A stretch of DNA of 64,000 bases from Fictibacillus sp. BK138 (GCF_004216955.1 NZ_SGXL01000001.1:1049034-1113033), one strand, 5' to 3'; shown: positions 54,310-62,578, numbered from the stretch's first letter. Notes: generated from the letters alone by a model not told the origin. A program made the numbers and translations.

Positions 54310-55569
54310 ATGAACATTTTACAAGACTTAGAATTTAGAGGTCTTCTTAATCAGGTTACAGATCGAGAAGGACTTGAACAAGAACTTGAAAGCGGGAAAG
54401 TAAAGCTCTACTGCGGATTTGACCCTACCGCTGACAGTCTCCATATTGGTAACTTACTTCCGATTCTTACATTAAAAAGATTTCAGGAAGCTGGGCATCA
54501 GCCTTTTGCTCTTGTCGGGGGAGGTACAGGTCTGATTGGGGATCCAAGCGGAAGACAGACAGAAAGAACATTAAACGAAGCTGAAATCGTTGTTCAATGG
54601 ACAGAAAAAATTAAAAGCCAGCTTTCCAGACTTCTTGATTTTGAAAGAGAAGGTAACCCGGCAAATACAGTGAATAACTACGATTGGCTTAGTCAGCTGA
54701 CAATGATTGAATTCTTGCGTGATGTAGGGAAGAACTTCTCAATAAACTACATGCTTGCCAAGGATTCTGTAGATTCACGTTTAGAAGGCGGTATTTCTTT
54801 TACTGAGTTTTCATACATGATTTTACAGTCATATGACTTCTTAAATCTTTTCCAAAAAGAAGATATAAAGCTGCAGATCGGCGGAAGTGATCAATGGGGC
54901 AACATTACGGCCGGAATGGAGTTAATCAGACGATCCGGAGAAGAAGAGAAGGCTTTTGGATTGACGATTCCTTTGATTACTAAAGCGGATGGCACAAAGT
55001 TTGGGAAAACAGCATCAGGTACGATTTGGTTAGATGCTGACAAAACGACTCCATATGAGTTCTACCAGTTCTGGGTGAATGCAGCAGATGCTGACGTTAT
55101 TAATTGGCTGAAATACTTTACATTCTTATCTCAGGACCAGATTGCAGAACTTGAAAAATCAATGGCTGAAGCTCCTGAAAAGCGTGAAGCACAAAAAGCT
55201 TTAGGGCGTGAAGTAACAACACTTGTTCATGGAGAAGAAGCGTACCTTCAAGCTGTTAAAATTACTGAAGCATTATTCAGCGGGAATCTTAGCGACCTTA
55301 CAGCAAATGAAATTGAACAAGGATTTAAAGATGTTCCATCGTTTTCTGTAGAGAATCAAGCAGACATGAACATTGTAGATCTTCTGGTTGAAGCAAAGAT
55401 TTCTCCATCTAAGCGTCAGGCAAGAGAAGACGTAACTAACGGTGCGGTATCAGTAAATGGTGAAAAGGTTCAAGACCTCTCATACACGATTGATTCGAAA
55501 GACAGAATCGAAAACCGTTTTGTTATCCTCAGAAGAGGGAAGAAGAAGTACACATTAATCAGATACTAA
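54310..55569 (+). CDS. tyrS: Tyrosyl-tRNA synthetase
   Basis: A 419-residue class I aminoacyl-tRNA synthetase. HIGH-like H45-I-G-N48, the tyrosine pocket (LYCGFDPTADSLHIGN, GGSDQWGN) and KMSKS-like K230-F-G-K-T. A C-terminal S4 domain (KISPSKRQAREDVTNGAVSV) binds tRNA. ATG 54310 behind AGAAAGGAAAG. Controlled by the upstream T-box. Confidence 0.97.
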   Translation: MNILQDLEFRGLLNQVTDREGLEQELESGKVKLYCGFDPTADSLHIGNLLPILTLKRFQEAGHQPFALVGGGTGLIGDPSGRQTERTLNEAEIVVQWTEKIKSQLSRLLDFEREGNPANTVNNYDWLSQLTMIEFLRDVGKNFSINYMLAKDSVDSRLEGGISFTEFSYMILQSYDFLNLFQKEDIKLQIGGSDQWGNITAGMELIRRSGEEEKAFGLTIPLITKADGTKFGKTASGTIWLDADKTTPYEFYQFWVNAADADVINWLKYFTFLSQDQIAELEKSMAEAPEKREAQKALGREVTTLVHGEEAYLQAVKITEALFSGNLSDLTANEIEQGFKDVPSFSVENQADMNIVDLLVEAKISPSKRQAREDVTNGAVSVNGEKVQDLSYTIDSKDRIENRFVILRRGKKKYTLIRY

Positions 55570-55581
55570 ATATATAGTGGA

Positions 55582-55612
55582 AAGAACCCTTTAACATAGG
55601 GTTCTTCTCTAT
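55582..55612 (+). terminator. Terminator of tyrS
   Basis: AAGAACCCT pairs with AGGGTTCTT around TTAACAT, followed by CTCTATTT. Confidence 0.82.
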
Positions 55613-55634
55613 TTACGGAAAAGGATGTGCGGTC

Positions 55635-56537
55635 ATGAAAAGAATTCAAATTGCAGAAGATCTTTCTTTCTCACAAATCATTCATGGACACTGGCGATTA
55701 GCTGAATGGAACTTAACGTCTGAAGAATTACTGAATCTTATGGAGCAATGTATAGAAGCAGGCATTACGACATTCGATCATGCAGATATTTATGGGAATT
55801 ATATGTGTGAAGAAATCTTTGGACAAGCTCTTGCTCTAAAACCATCATTAAGAAAAGAGATCCAAATCGTTACAAAATGCGGGATTAAACTGGTATCGGA
55901 AAACAGACCTCACCATAAGATAAAATCCTACGACACAAGCAAAGAACATATCATCTCGTCTGCTGAGAATTCCTTGCAAAAGATGAACACAGATTATCTG
56001 GATGTTCTTTTGATTCACCGTCCAGATCCTTTTATGGATCCGTACGAAACGGCTGAAGCTTTTCATCAATTAAAAGAAGAAGGAAAAGTAAGGCACTTTG
56101 GGGTTTCTAATTTCACACCGCCCCAAATGGAGATGCTGCAGCGTGAATTCAATGGACCATTGGTGACAAATCAGATCGAACTATCAGTGCTGCATGAACA
56201 GCCATTCTTTGATGGCACGATCAACTACCTCCAAAAAGAATATATTAAACCAATGGCTTGGTCTCCTTTAGCTGGAGGGAAACTTTTTAAAGGACAGGAT
56301 GAAAAAAGCCTTAAAGCAAGGAACGTCCTTGAGAAAGTAGCTAAAGAAACAGGTGCTGAATCGATAGATGAGGTTGCTTATGCATGGCTTCTGGTTCATC
56401 CGGCACAAGTAATGCCGATCGTTGGCAGCGGACAAATGAATCGGATTCAGTCAGCGGTCAATGCCGCAAATATCACATTAACACGTGAACAATGGTTTGA
56501 TATCCTTCAAGAAAGTATGGGAAAAGAAGTAGATTAA
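55635..56537 (+). CDS. Aldo/keto reductase, YcsN/YdhF-like
   Basis: A 300-residue NADPH-dependent aldo/keto reductase. Catalytic tetrad: Asp in TFDHAD, Tyr in IYGNY, Lys in IVTKCGIK and His in LLIHRPDP. GVSNFTPPQM and the C-terminal VGSGQMNRI are cofactor-binding. Closest in layout to B. subtilis YcsN and E. coli YdhF; substrate is unknown. ATG 55635 follows AAAAGGA. Ends in a strong terminator; not part of the B. subtilis order here. Confidence 0.87.
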   Translation: MKRIQIAEDLSFSQIIHGHWRLAEWNLTSEELLNLMEQCIEAGITTFDHADIYGNYMCEEIFGQALALKPSLRKEIQIVTKCGIKLVSENRPHHKIKSYDTSKEHIISSAENSLQKMNTDYLDVLLIHRPDPFMDPYETAEAFHQLKEEGKVRHFGVSNFTPPQMEMLQREFNGPLVTNQIELSVLHEQPFFDGTINYLQKEYIKPMAWSPLAGGKLFKGQDEKSLKARNVLEKVAKETGAESIDEVAYAWLLVHPAQVMPIVGSGQMNRIQSAVNAANITLTREQWFDILQESMGKEVD

Positions 56538-56547
56538 CACTAGCTTG

Positions 56548-56586
56548 AACCTCTTAACGAATGAAATTCTGTTAAGAGGTTTTTTT
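56548..56586 (+). terminator. Terminator of the aldo/keto reductase gene
   Basis: AACCTCTTAAC pairs with GTTAAGAGGTT, followed by a run of Ts. Confidence 0.88.
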
Positions 56587-56673
56587 ATTTATCCAAAATC
56601 AGCTATATAATTAGTAATGAATAACTAAATAGTATAATATTAGAAATAAAAACTACTTAAATGGGGAAACGAA

Positions 56674-57603
56674 ATGGCATTGATCATGGAGAAAAATCAC
56701 ACTACGAGTACACAAGTGTTAAATGAAGGTGCAGTGCTTGCTGCTATCGAAAAATCGGTTGCGATGATTGAATTCACCCCGCAGGGAAAAGTGCTTTGGG
56801 CTAACAGCAATTTTGCAAAAACCGTGGAATATGAACAGGGTGAGATGCCAGGTCTGTTACATAAACAATTTTGTACAGAAGAGTTTGCAAGAAGCAAAGA
56901 GTATGATGCCTTTTGGAAAAGCTTGCGTGAAGGAAAGACTTTTCAGGAAAAGATACAAAGGGTTACAAAATCAAACCGGTTGATCTGGCTGGAAGCAACT
57001 TATACACCAGTAAGAGATGAAGATGGTAATGTTATGGCTGTTGTTAAGATTGCAACTGACATAACAGAGAGAGAAGAAAATACGGTAGAAGTCGTCTCTC
57101 AATTGCAACAGATGGCGGCAGAACTGCTTAACCGCGCTGAAGAGGGGATCAATAAGAGCGGAGAAGTAGCATCAGCTACTGAGAAGCTTGTTAATGAATC
57201 TACTGAGAACCTAGAAATTTTAACTTCATTAAAAAAGCAAGCGGCTTCAATAGAGGATATTGTTAAAACGATTCGAGAAATTGCGACTCAGACCAACCTA
57301 TTAGCTTTAAATGCAGCTATAGAAGCAGCGCGCGCTGGTGATCATGGAAGAGGCTTTAATGTGGTTGCAGTAGAGGTTCGTAAATTAGCCAACCGCGTAC
57401 AGGATTCCATTCAGGAAGTTAATTCGCACATTGAAGGTATTTCAAATGAAATAAAAAGAATCAGTGATGTAACCCACCGGTCTCAGCTAGGTATCGCAAA
57501 CAGTCAAAAGCTTATTACACAAGCCATGGAAGAATTTACAGGAATCGAAACAGCAGCTCGCCAGCTAGACATAAAAGCAAGTAAGTTTAAGGATATATTA
57601 TAA
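56674..57603 (+). CDS. Soluble PAS-domain chemoreceptor-like protein
   Basis: A 309-residue cytoplasmic receptor. A PAS/PAC domain (about 20-130: [17 protein letters not shown]... IATDITERE) is joined to a shortened MCP signalling hairpin with tip [30 protein letters not shown] and EVRKLANR. No membrane segment, no HAMP. The hairpin is short, with little room for methylation helices. It resembles Aer/YfmS-type soluble receptors; the ligand (flavin, heme or other) cannot be told. ATG 56674 follows GGGG. Confidence 0.88.
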   Translation: MALIMEKNHTTSTQVLNEGAVLAAIEKSVAMIEFTPQGKVLWANSNFAKTVEYEQGEMPGLLHKQFCTEEFARSKEYDAFWKSLREGKTFQEKIQRVTKSNRLIWLEATYTPVRDEDGNVMAVVKIATDITEREENTVEVVSQLQQMAAELLNRAEEGINKSGEVASATEKLVNESTENLEILTSLKKQAASIEDIVKTIREIATQTNLLALNAAIEAARAGDHGRGFNVVAVEVRKLANRVQDSIQEVNSHIEGISNEIKRISDVTHRSQLGIANSQKLITQAMEEFTGIETAARQLDIKASKFKDIL

Positions 57604-57605
57604 AA

Positions 57606-57636
57606 AAGAGCCGTCTGTTTTTTAGACGGCTTTTCT
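57606..57636 (+). terminator. Terminator of the soluble receptor gene
   Basis: AGCCGTCT pairs with AGACGGCT with flanking A and T runs. Confidence 0.88.
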
Positions 57637-57663
57637 AAATGTATTCTTTTATGCTAAAACTTC

Positions 57664-57810
57664 TTTGAAGAGTTGATTGGAGTGCAAGGTGTGAGACTCC
57701 GGCGGGATCAACGGGACAGGTGAGACCCCGGCAGCGCAAAGCGAAAGGGAGGCTCACCGCACGCCCCGCAGAAAGCGAGCAGCTTGGAGCGGAAATCGAC
57801 AACTTCCAAT
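57664..57810 (-). repeat. Long GC-rich interspersed repeat, copy 5 (short subtype)
   Basis: AGTTGATTGGAGTGCAAGG ... GAGGCTCACCGCACGCCCCG ... GGAGCGGAAATCGACAACTT. Same orientation as copy 6, 67 bp away. Convergent gap before rpsD. Confidence 0.92.
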
Positions 57811-57877
57811 TACCTTTAGATGTCCGAAAACAGGCTCTTCTAAAAACTGCTTTTTGCTGTTTTTTTCTTCTTATGCA

Positions 57878-58016
57878 AGTTGATTGGAGCGTAAGGTGCG
57901 AGACTCCTATGGGACGAGCGGTCAGGTGAAGACTCCTAATGGCGCAAAGCGGCAGGAGGCTCACCGCACGCCCCATGGAAAGCGAGCAACCTGAAGCGGA
58001 AATCAACTACTATCGA
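57878..58016 (-). repeat. Long GC-rich interspersed repeat, copy 6 (short subtype)
   Basis: AGTTGATTGGAGCGTAAGG ... GGAGGCTCACCGCACGCCCC ... GAAGCGGAAATCAACT. With copy 5 it forms a direct pair of diverged copies, so this is not a very recent tandem duplication. Confidence 0.92.
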
Positions 58017-58046
58017 AGAGCAACAACGAAAAGACCTCGAAAAAAG

Positions 58047-58083
58047 AAAAACCCTGAAACCAATAAAGGTGTCAGGGTTTTTA
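58047..58083. terminator. Terminator of rpsD
   Basis: AAAAACCCTGAAACC pairs with GGTGTCAGGGTTTTT; the stem lies just after the rpsD stop (minus strand). Confidence 0.88.
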
Positions 58084-58088
58084 AACTC

Positions 58089-58691
58089 TTAACGAGAATA
58101 GTATTCAACGATAAGTTGTTCTGTGATCTCAGCTGGAAGTTCAGAACGCTCTGGTAAGCGAGTGAAAGAACCTTCCAATTTGTTTTCGTCAAAAGTTAAG
58201 AAGTCAGGTACGAAGTTGTTTACTTCGATTGCTTCTTTAACAGCAGAAAGGTTGCGTGACTTTTCACGAACACCGATTACATCTCCAGCAGATAGACGGT
58301 AAGAAGCGATATCAACACGCTTTCCGTTAACTGTGATGTGACCGTGGTTTACTAACTGACGAGCTGCACGGCGAGTGCGAGCAAGACCAAGACGGTAAAC
58401 AACGTTATCTAAACGAGCTTCTAATAGAGCCATGAAGTTTTCACCATGGATACCAGGCATTTTACCAGCATCATTGAAAATGCGGCGGAATTGACGCTCA
58501 TTTACACCGTACATGAAACGAAGCTTTTGCTTCTCTTGTAGTTGTAAACCATATTCAGAGATTTTCTTACGTTGAGTAGGACCATGTTGTCCTGGAGCGT
58601 AAGGACGCTTAGATAATTCTTTTCCTGTTCCGCTTAGAGAAATTCCAAGACGACGGGAAACTTTCCATGTTGAACCTGTATAACGAGCCAT
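58089..58691 (-). CDS. rpsD: Ribosomal protein S4
   Basis: A 200-residue small-subunit protein that binds 16S rRNA early in assembly. [19 protein letters not shown] start, S4 RNA-binding domain ([27 protein letters not shown]) and conserved C-terminus. In B. subtilis rpsD stands alone and represses its own synthesis through its leader RNA; here too it is monocistronic. ATG 58691 follows GGAGGAG. Length equals B. subtilis S4. Confidence 0.97.
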   Translation of the reverse strand: MARYTGSTWKVSRRLGISLSGTGKELSKRPYAPGQHGPTQRKKISEYGLQLQEKQKLRFMYGVNERQFRRIFNDAGKMPGIHGENFMALLEARLDNVVYRLGLARTRRAARQLVNHGHITVNGKRVDIASYRLSAGDVIGVREKSRNLSAVKEAIEVNNFVPDFLTFDENKLEGSFTRLPERSELPAEITEQLIVEYYSR

Positions 58692-58882
58692 TAATGACTC
58701 CTCCTTCACTTGTTTGTTTTGTGTTAAAACAATACAGTGACTATGACCTTTTCAAGAGCTTATTTTGTATGAAAAACACTTTCACTTCAGCAGCCATGAA
58801 GCTACACGGTGTTCCTCGATATCAAGAATCAAGGTACAAAATAATAACTGTTGATGGGCACAGTGCTACTTATTTTACACAA
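58692..58882 (-). ncRNA. Leader of rpsD, probable S4 autoregulatory RNA
   Basis: A leader of about 190 nt between the promoter and rpsD. In B. subtilis the rpsD leader binds S4 to repress the gene; the length and position match, but I did not resolve the pseudoknot by eye. No protein frame in it looks real. Confidence 0.5.
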
Positions 58883-58887
58883 AGAAC

Positions 58888-58917
58888 AGTATATACTTTT
58901 TTTGACCCTTGTGTCAA
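58888..58917 (-). promoter_or_regulatory. Sigma-A promoter of rpsD
   Basis: On the minus strand, a perfect TTGACA (58917-58912), an 18-bp spacer and TATACT (58893-58888). Transcription would start near 58881. Confidence 0.8.
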
Positions 58918-58954
58918 CCAAGCACGTTATAAACACAAAATATAAGAGGACAAT

Positions 58955-59006
58955 TTGTAAAAAAGTACTCAATCATATATGATAATTATTAGGAAAGCGC
59001 TTACAT
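58955..59006 (+). promoter_or_regulatory. megL promoter with overlapping cre site
   Basis: TTGTAA (58955-58960), 17 bp, TATGAT (58978-58983). Directly downstream, at the expected start of transcription, AGGAAAGCGCTTACAT (58991-59006) matches the CcpA cre consensus WTGNAANCGNWNNCAW with one mismatch. This arrangement predicts repression by CcpA in the presence of preferred sugars. Confidence 0.7.
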
Positions 59007-59037
59007 TTTTAAATCGTCCCTAAAAGGAGAAGTTGAA

Positions 59038-60216
59038 ATGGATACAAAACGCTTTGAAACAGAAGTAATTCACAAAGGATACAATGCTTTGCAGCACAAT
59101 GGGAGTTTGTCTCCTCCAATATTTCAGACCTCTACATTTGTGTTTGATACTGCTGAAACTGGGGCGAGCCGTTTTGCTGGTGAGCAAGAAGGATACATCT
59201 ATTCACGGTTAAGCAATCCAACTGTTGCGATGCTTGAAGAACGCATTGCTTCCATGGAAAAAGGTGAGAAGGGCCTGGCTTTTGGATCGGGAATGGCAGC
59301 AGTATCAGCTATTTTACTTGGTCTTACTAAGACGGGGGATCATATTCTTTGTTCAGAAGGTGTATATGGCTGTACGTTCGGTCTGTTGCAGTTAATGGAA
59401 GAAAAATATCACATTACACATGATTTTCACTCCATGAATGATGAAGATTCACTGCGATCGGCTATTACGGATCATACAACTGTCATTTATATAGAGTCAC
59501 CAATCAATCCGACAATGAAGCTTGTGGATATTGAGATGGTAGCAAGAGTCGCAAAAGAATACAGTATACCTGTTGTAGTAGATAATACATTTTCTTCGCC
59601 ATACTTGCAGCGACCGCTTGAATTAGGCTGTGATGTTGTCATTCATAGCGCAACCAAATATTTATGCGGCCATGGTGATGTTATAGGCGGTCTGGCAGTA
59701 GGAAGCAATGAGCTTATGAGTCATCTTGCCATGACAACGCAAAAAGATATTGGAGGTATCATGTCTCCATTTGATGCATGGCTGCTGCTGCGCGGTATAA
59801 AAACATTGCCTGTTCGAATGGACCGGCATTGTGAAAATGCAAAAAAGCTTGCAGAATTGCTTAAAGAACATCCAGCAGTTGAAAAGATACTTTTCCCTGG
59901 TGACCTTGAGTTCCCTCAATACGAACTGGCGAATAAACAGATGAAAAATGCAGGAGGACTGATCAGCTTTCAGATTAAAGGAGACAAAGCAGCCGCCCAA
60001 TCGTTTATGAATTCATTACAAATGATAAAAATTGCGGTTAGTCTTGGTGACGCTGAAACGTTGATTCAGCACCCGGCAACCATGACACATGCGGTGGTTC
60101 CTAAGGAAAACAGAAAGCAAATGGGGATTACTGATCAGCTTCTTCGCTTATCCGTTGGATTGGAAGCTTGGGAAGATATCTGGAGTGACCTGGAACAGGC
60201 ATTGAATAGAATCTGA
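59038..60216 (+). CDS. megL: Methionine gamma-lyase
   Basis: A 392-residue PLP enzyme of the Cys/Met metabolism family. PLP lysine is K207 (SATKYLCGHGD). Tyr110 and Cys112 in GVYGCTFG correspond to Tyr114 and Cys116 of P. putida methionine gamma-lyase (all three offset by 4), which favours methionine lyase, releasing methanethiol, 2-oxobutyrate and ammonia, over cystathionine lyase. ATG 59038 follows AAAGGAGAAG. A cre site overlaps its transcription start. Confidence 0.88.
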   Translation: MDTKRFETEVIHKGYNALQHNGSLSPPIFQTSTFVFDTAETGASRFAGEQEGYIYSRLSNPTVAMLEERIASMEKGEKGLAFGSGMAAVSAILLGLTKTGDHILCSEGVYGCTFGLLQLMEEKYHITHDFHSMNDEDSLRSAITDHTTVIYIESPINPTMKLVDIEMVARVAKEYSIPVVVDNTFSSPYLQRPLELGCDVVIHSATKYLCGHGDVIGGLAVGSNELMSHLAMTTQKDIGGIMSPFDAWLLLRGIKTLPVRMDRHCENAKKLAELLKEHPAVEKILFPGDLEFPQYELANKQMKNAGGLISFQIKGDKAAAQSFMNSLQMIKIAVSLGDAETLIQHPATMTHAVVPKENRKQMGITDQLLRLSVGLEAWEDIWSDLEQALNRI

Positions 60217-60230
60217 TTTGAAAAGATTAA

Positions 60231-60380
60231 TGATGGGGCGAAAATGATTATTAATCGGCGGATTCATGCCGTCTATCGGCGAAAGTTAACAATCTTTCGG
60301 TGGAAATGAAGAGTTTTCAGGCGGAAAGCCTCATTTTATCGGCAAAAGTGTAATGGATAAAGAAACATGTACCGTAAAAG
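60231..60380. repeat. 21-bp array (TATCGGCGGAAA type) with conserved tail
   Basis: CGGCG-type cores begin at 60256, 60277, 60298, 60319 and 60340, exactly 21 bp apart, and a decayed unit (GGGGCGAAAAT) precedes them. The constant half is TATCGGCGGAAA; about 9 bases are variable. The last unit passes into the tail AAGTGTAATGGATAAAGAAA then CATGTACCGTAAAAG (60346-60380), a diverged copy of the tails at 26552 and 37834. Between convergent megL and msrC. Confidence 0.9.
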
Positions 60381-60395
60381 AAGTTAATTTAATCA

Positions 60396-60450
60396 AGAAG
60401 GGGCTGACAAGAATAAGGCATTTAAATGCCATTCAAGTCAGCCCCTTCTT
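60396..60450. terminator. Bidirectional terminator between megL and msrC
   Basis: AAGAAGGGGCTGAC (60396-60409) pairs with GTCAGCCCCTTCTT (60437-60450). An inner GGCATTTAAATGCC palindrome lies in the loop. Confidence 0.92.
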
Positions 60451-60456
60451 ATTTGG

Positions 60457-60942
60457 TTAAATGTATTGAAGCAGAATAGCTGAGAATTTCTCTAGATTCT
60501 CTCGATCCACTTCATCGAATCTTTCTTTTTCAGGGCTGTCGATATCTAAAACCCCTAAAAGTTTCCCATTTTTCACAAGTGGAACGACGATTTCGGATTG
60601 AGACGCTGCATCGCATGCGATGTGTCCAGGAAATTCATGTACATCTTTAACGACAAGCGTTTCTTGATTCTGAGCAGAAGTACCACAAACACCTTTTCCT
60701 AAAGGGATTCTTACACAAGCCGGAAGTCCTTGAAAAGGTCCTAAGACAAGCTGGTTAGACTCTTCTTCAAATGTGTAGAACCCAACCCAGTTTACTCGAT
60801 CTAAGAATTGATTCAATAAAGCAGAAGCATTAGCAAGATTTGCTGTTGCATTCGTTTCGCCTTCAAGAAGTGCTGATAGCTGTTTGCATAAAAGATCATA
60901 AGCTTTATTTCGGTCTGTACTATATTGTTGAACGGAAAACAT
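60457..60942 (-). CDS. msrC: Free methionine-(R)-sulfoxide reductase (YtsP)
   Basis: A 161-residue GAF-fold enzyme that reduces free Met-R-sulfoxide. The three redox cysteines C76, C86 and C110 (ACVRIPLGKGVCG and HIACDAAS) correspond to C84, C94 and C118 of E. coli fRMsr. ATG 60942 with GGAGG; the TTG one codon upstream is less likely. It converges on megL, so two free-methionine enzymes are neighbours. Confidence 0.92.
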   Translation of the reverse strand: MFSVQQYSTDRNKAYDLLCKQLSALLEGETNATANLANASALLNQFLDRVNWVGFYTFEEESNQLVLGPFQGLPACVRIPLGKGVCGTSAQNQETLVVKDVHEFPGHIACDAASQSEIVVPLVKNGKLLGVLDIDSPEKERFDEVDRENLEKFSAILLQYI

Positions 60943-61093
60943 CAAGATTCCTCCAAACCTGATAAATTGTTTATTCTATCCTATCAAATTATGTTGAACT
61001 ATACACCCTTGAGCCCTTATTTGTCGAGCGATTATTAAAGGTTTATGTCTTCCGCCCAAGAATTTTATACATTAAGGAAGGAAGGTGAAAAAA

Positions 61094-61780
61094 ATGAAGA
61101 GAGATCGAGCAGAAACGAAGCTTAAAATTGCTGAAGCAGCCATTTATCTTTTTACAAGCCAAGGGTTTAAAGGTACGACTGTAAGGCAGATCGCAAAAAA
61201 AGCAGATGTGAACCTTGCGCTTATCTCATATCACTTTGGCGGTAAAAAGGGGTTGCTTGAAGAACTGATCACTTCATTTTTTGAAGGATATATCAGAAGA
61301 ATCGAGATCGTTTATCATACCTCGAGCTCTTCATCCGTTAAAGGCAGTTTTATTGAACTTGTTGAGACGCTATTGGTTTACCAGCAAAAGAACCTGCCAC
61401 TTGCTCGATTCGTCTATCGAGAGATGACGCTTGATTCAACTCTTGTTCGAGAGCTAATGTCGACCTACCTTTTAAAAGAAAAATATTTTTTGCAAACGAT
61501 GTTTGAAAAAGGTATGAAGAAAAAGGAGTTCCGGAAACAGCCGATAGATTTTTTGACGATTCAATTCAAAGATATGATGATGCTGCCATTTTTACATCCT
61601 TTGTATTTATCTGAAGTCTATCAGATTTCAGCTGAAACGGAGACGTTCATTAAACCATACAAAAAGTGGATGATTAATTGGTTTGATAAGTGCGTCTGTC
61701 AGACCGAAAGAAAAAATCCACTGTTGTCTGCTGTCCAAGCGCCATTATTTGGCTCTATCCAAGAGAAGTGGGGAAGTTAA
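61094..61780 (+). CDS. yttP: TetR-family regulator YttP
   Basis: A 228-residue TetR regulator. N-terminal HTH (KIAEAAIYLFTSQGF...TVRQIAKKADVNLALISYHFG) and an all-helical effector domain. Target unknown. ATG 61094 uses GAAGGTGA; a GTG at 61085 is possible. The 3' end overlaps the convergent hisJ by 36 bp, so each gene's transcript runs antisense into the other. Confidence 0.88.
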   Translation: MKRDRAETKLKIAEAAIYLFTSQGFKGTTVRQIAKKADVNLALISYHFGGKKGLLEELITSFFEGYIRRIEIVYHTSSSSSVKGSFIELVETLLVYQQKNLPLARFVYREMTLDSTLVRELMSTYLLKEKYFLQTMFEKGMKKKEFRKQPIDFLTIQFKDMMMLPFLHPLYLSEVYQISAETETFIKPYKKWMINWFDKCVCQTERKNPLLSAVQAPLFGSIQEKWGS

Positions 61781-62578
61781 TGTTGCATATGGGTCTAGCT
61801 GTTGAAATCCTTGACCGAGTCCCTTAGCGCTATGGGCGTCTGACCCGTATACGAGAGGGATTTTTCTTTTTTGTGCTTCTTTTATAATCCAGCTTGGGGG
61901 ATACGGTTCACCACAAAAAGGTTTAACAACACCGGCACCATTATAGTCTAGAGACATTCCGCGTTCAGAGATTTCAAGCAGAATATTATTTATATCTTCT
62001 TCGATACCGAAATCTGCTGGGAACAGCTTCTGAAACTTTTTAGCTAGGGTTATATGACCGATTCTAAGCGGCTGAAAGTTTCCAAATGAGTGTTTAACCG
62101 ACTTTTCAACCGCAGAAAAATACTGTTTATAAACAGATGCTAAACTGCCCGATTTCCTGATCATCTCTTCAAAAACCTTCTCGTCATAATCCATGCAAAA
62201 ATGTTTTCCCTCGATCTGCAGAAAGTGAACAGAAAGTATGGCATCGTCCAGTTCTGGCCAGACTTCACGAAGCAATTGTTCTGTTTCCAGTTCATATCCC
62301 TCAATATAGTCAATTTCCAAACCTGATTTAATCGTAATGAATTTTTGGTAAGTCTTTTTTACTTCCTGCAGCTTTTGAAAATAATGAGTCAGATCTGAAT
62401 ACAGCATGGCACTGTCTTTAGCAGGAGCAGGATCAGCAAAATTTTTAGGTAACGGGGCATGTTCGGTAAACGAGATCCCTTTTATACCTAGAGATATAGC
62501 TCTTTCAATATACTTTTCGAATGAGTTATCAGACCCATGCGGACAAAACGGAGTATGGACGTGTCCATCATAATACAA
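61745..62578 (-). CDS. hisJ: Histidinol-phosphatase HisJ, PHP family
   Basis: A 277-residue PHP-superfamily phosphatase of histidine synthesis. Metal ligands H6-x-H8 in DGHVHTPFCPHGS, SFTEHAPLP, SGLEIDYIEG, SVHFLQ, and YGSDAHSAKGLG at the end. TTG 62578 is chosen because AGGAGGAGG lies 7-8 nt upstream; the ATG at 62611 is upstream of that site. Overlaps the 3' end of yttP. Confidence 0.9.
   Translation of the reverse strand: MYYDGHVHTPFCPHGSDNSFEKYIERAISLGIKGISFTEHAPLPKNFADPAPAKDSAMLYSDLTHYFQKLQEVKKTYQKFITIKSGLEIDYIEGYELETEQLLREVWPELDDAILSVHFLQIEGKHFCMDYDEKVFEEMIRKSGSLASVYKQYFSAVEKSVKHSFGNFQPLRIGHITLAKKFQKLFPADFGIEEDINNILLEISERGMSLDYNGAGVVKPFCGEPYPPSWIIKEAQKRKIPLVYGSDAHSAKGLGQGFQQLDPYATLTSPLLLDRAK

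Noticed and set aside
57635-58006. 123-residue minus-strand frame before rpsD
   Set aside because: Spans two copies of the long GC-rich repeat, which gives open frames in several phases; such frames are common false calls.
57664-58016. Insertion sequence
   Set aside because: No transposase frame and only ~8-bp inverted ends; could at most be a non-autonomous element, so it was listed as a repeat.
58696-58945. Small plus-strand protein opposite the rpsD leader
   Set aside because: Lies over the rpsD promoter and leader; no ribosome binding site and unlikely composition.
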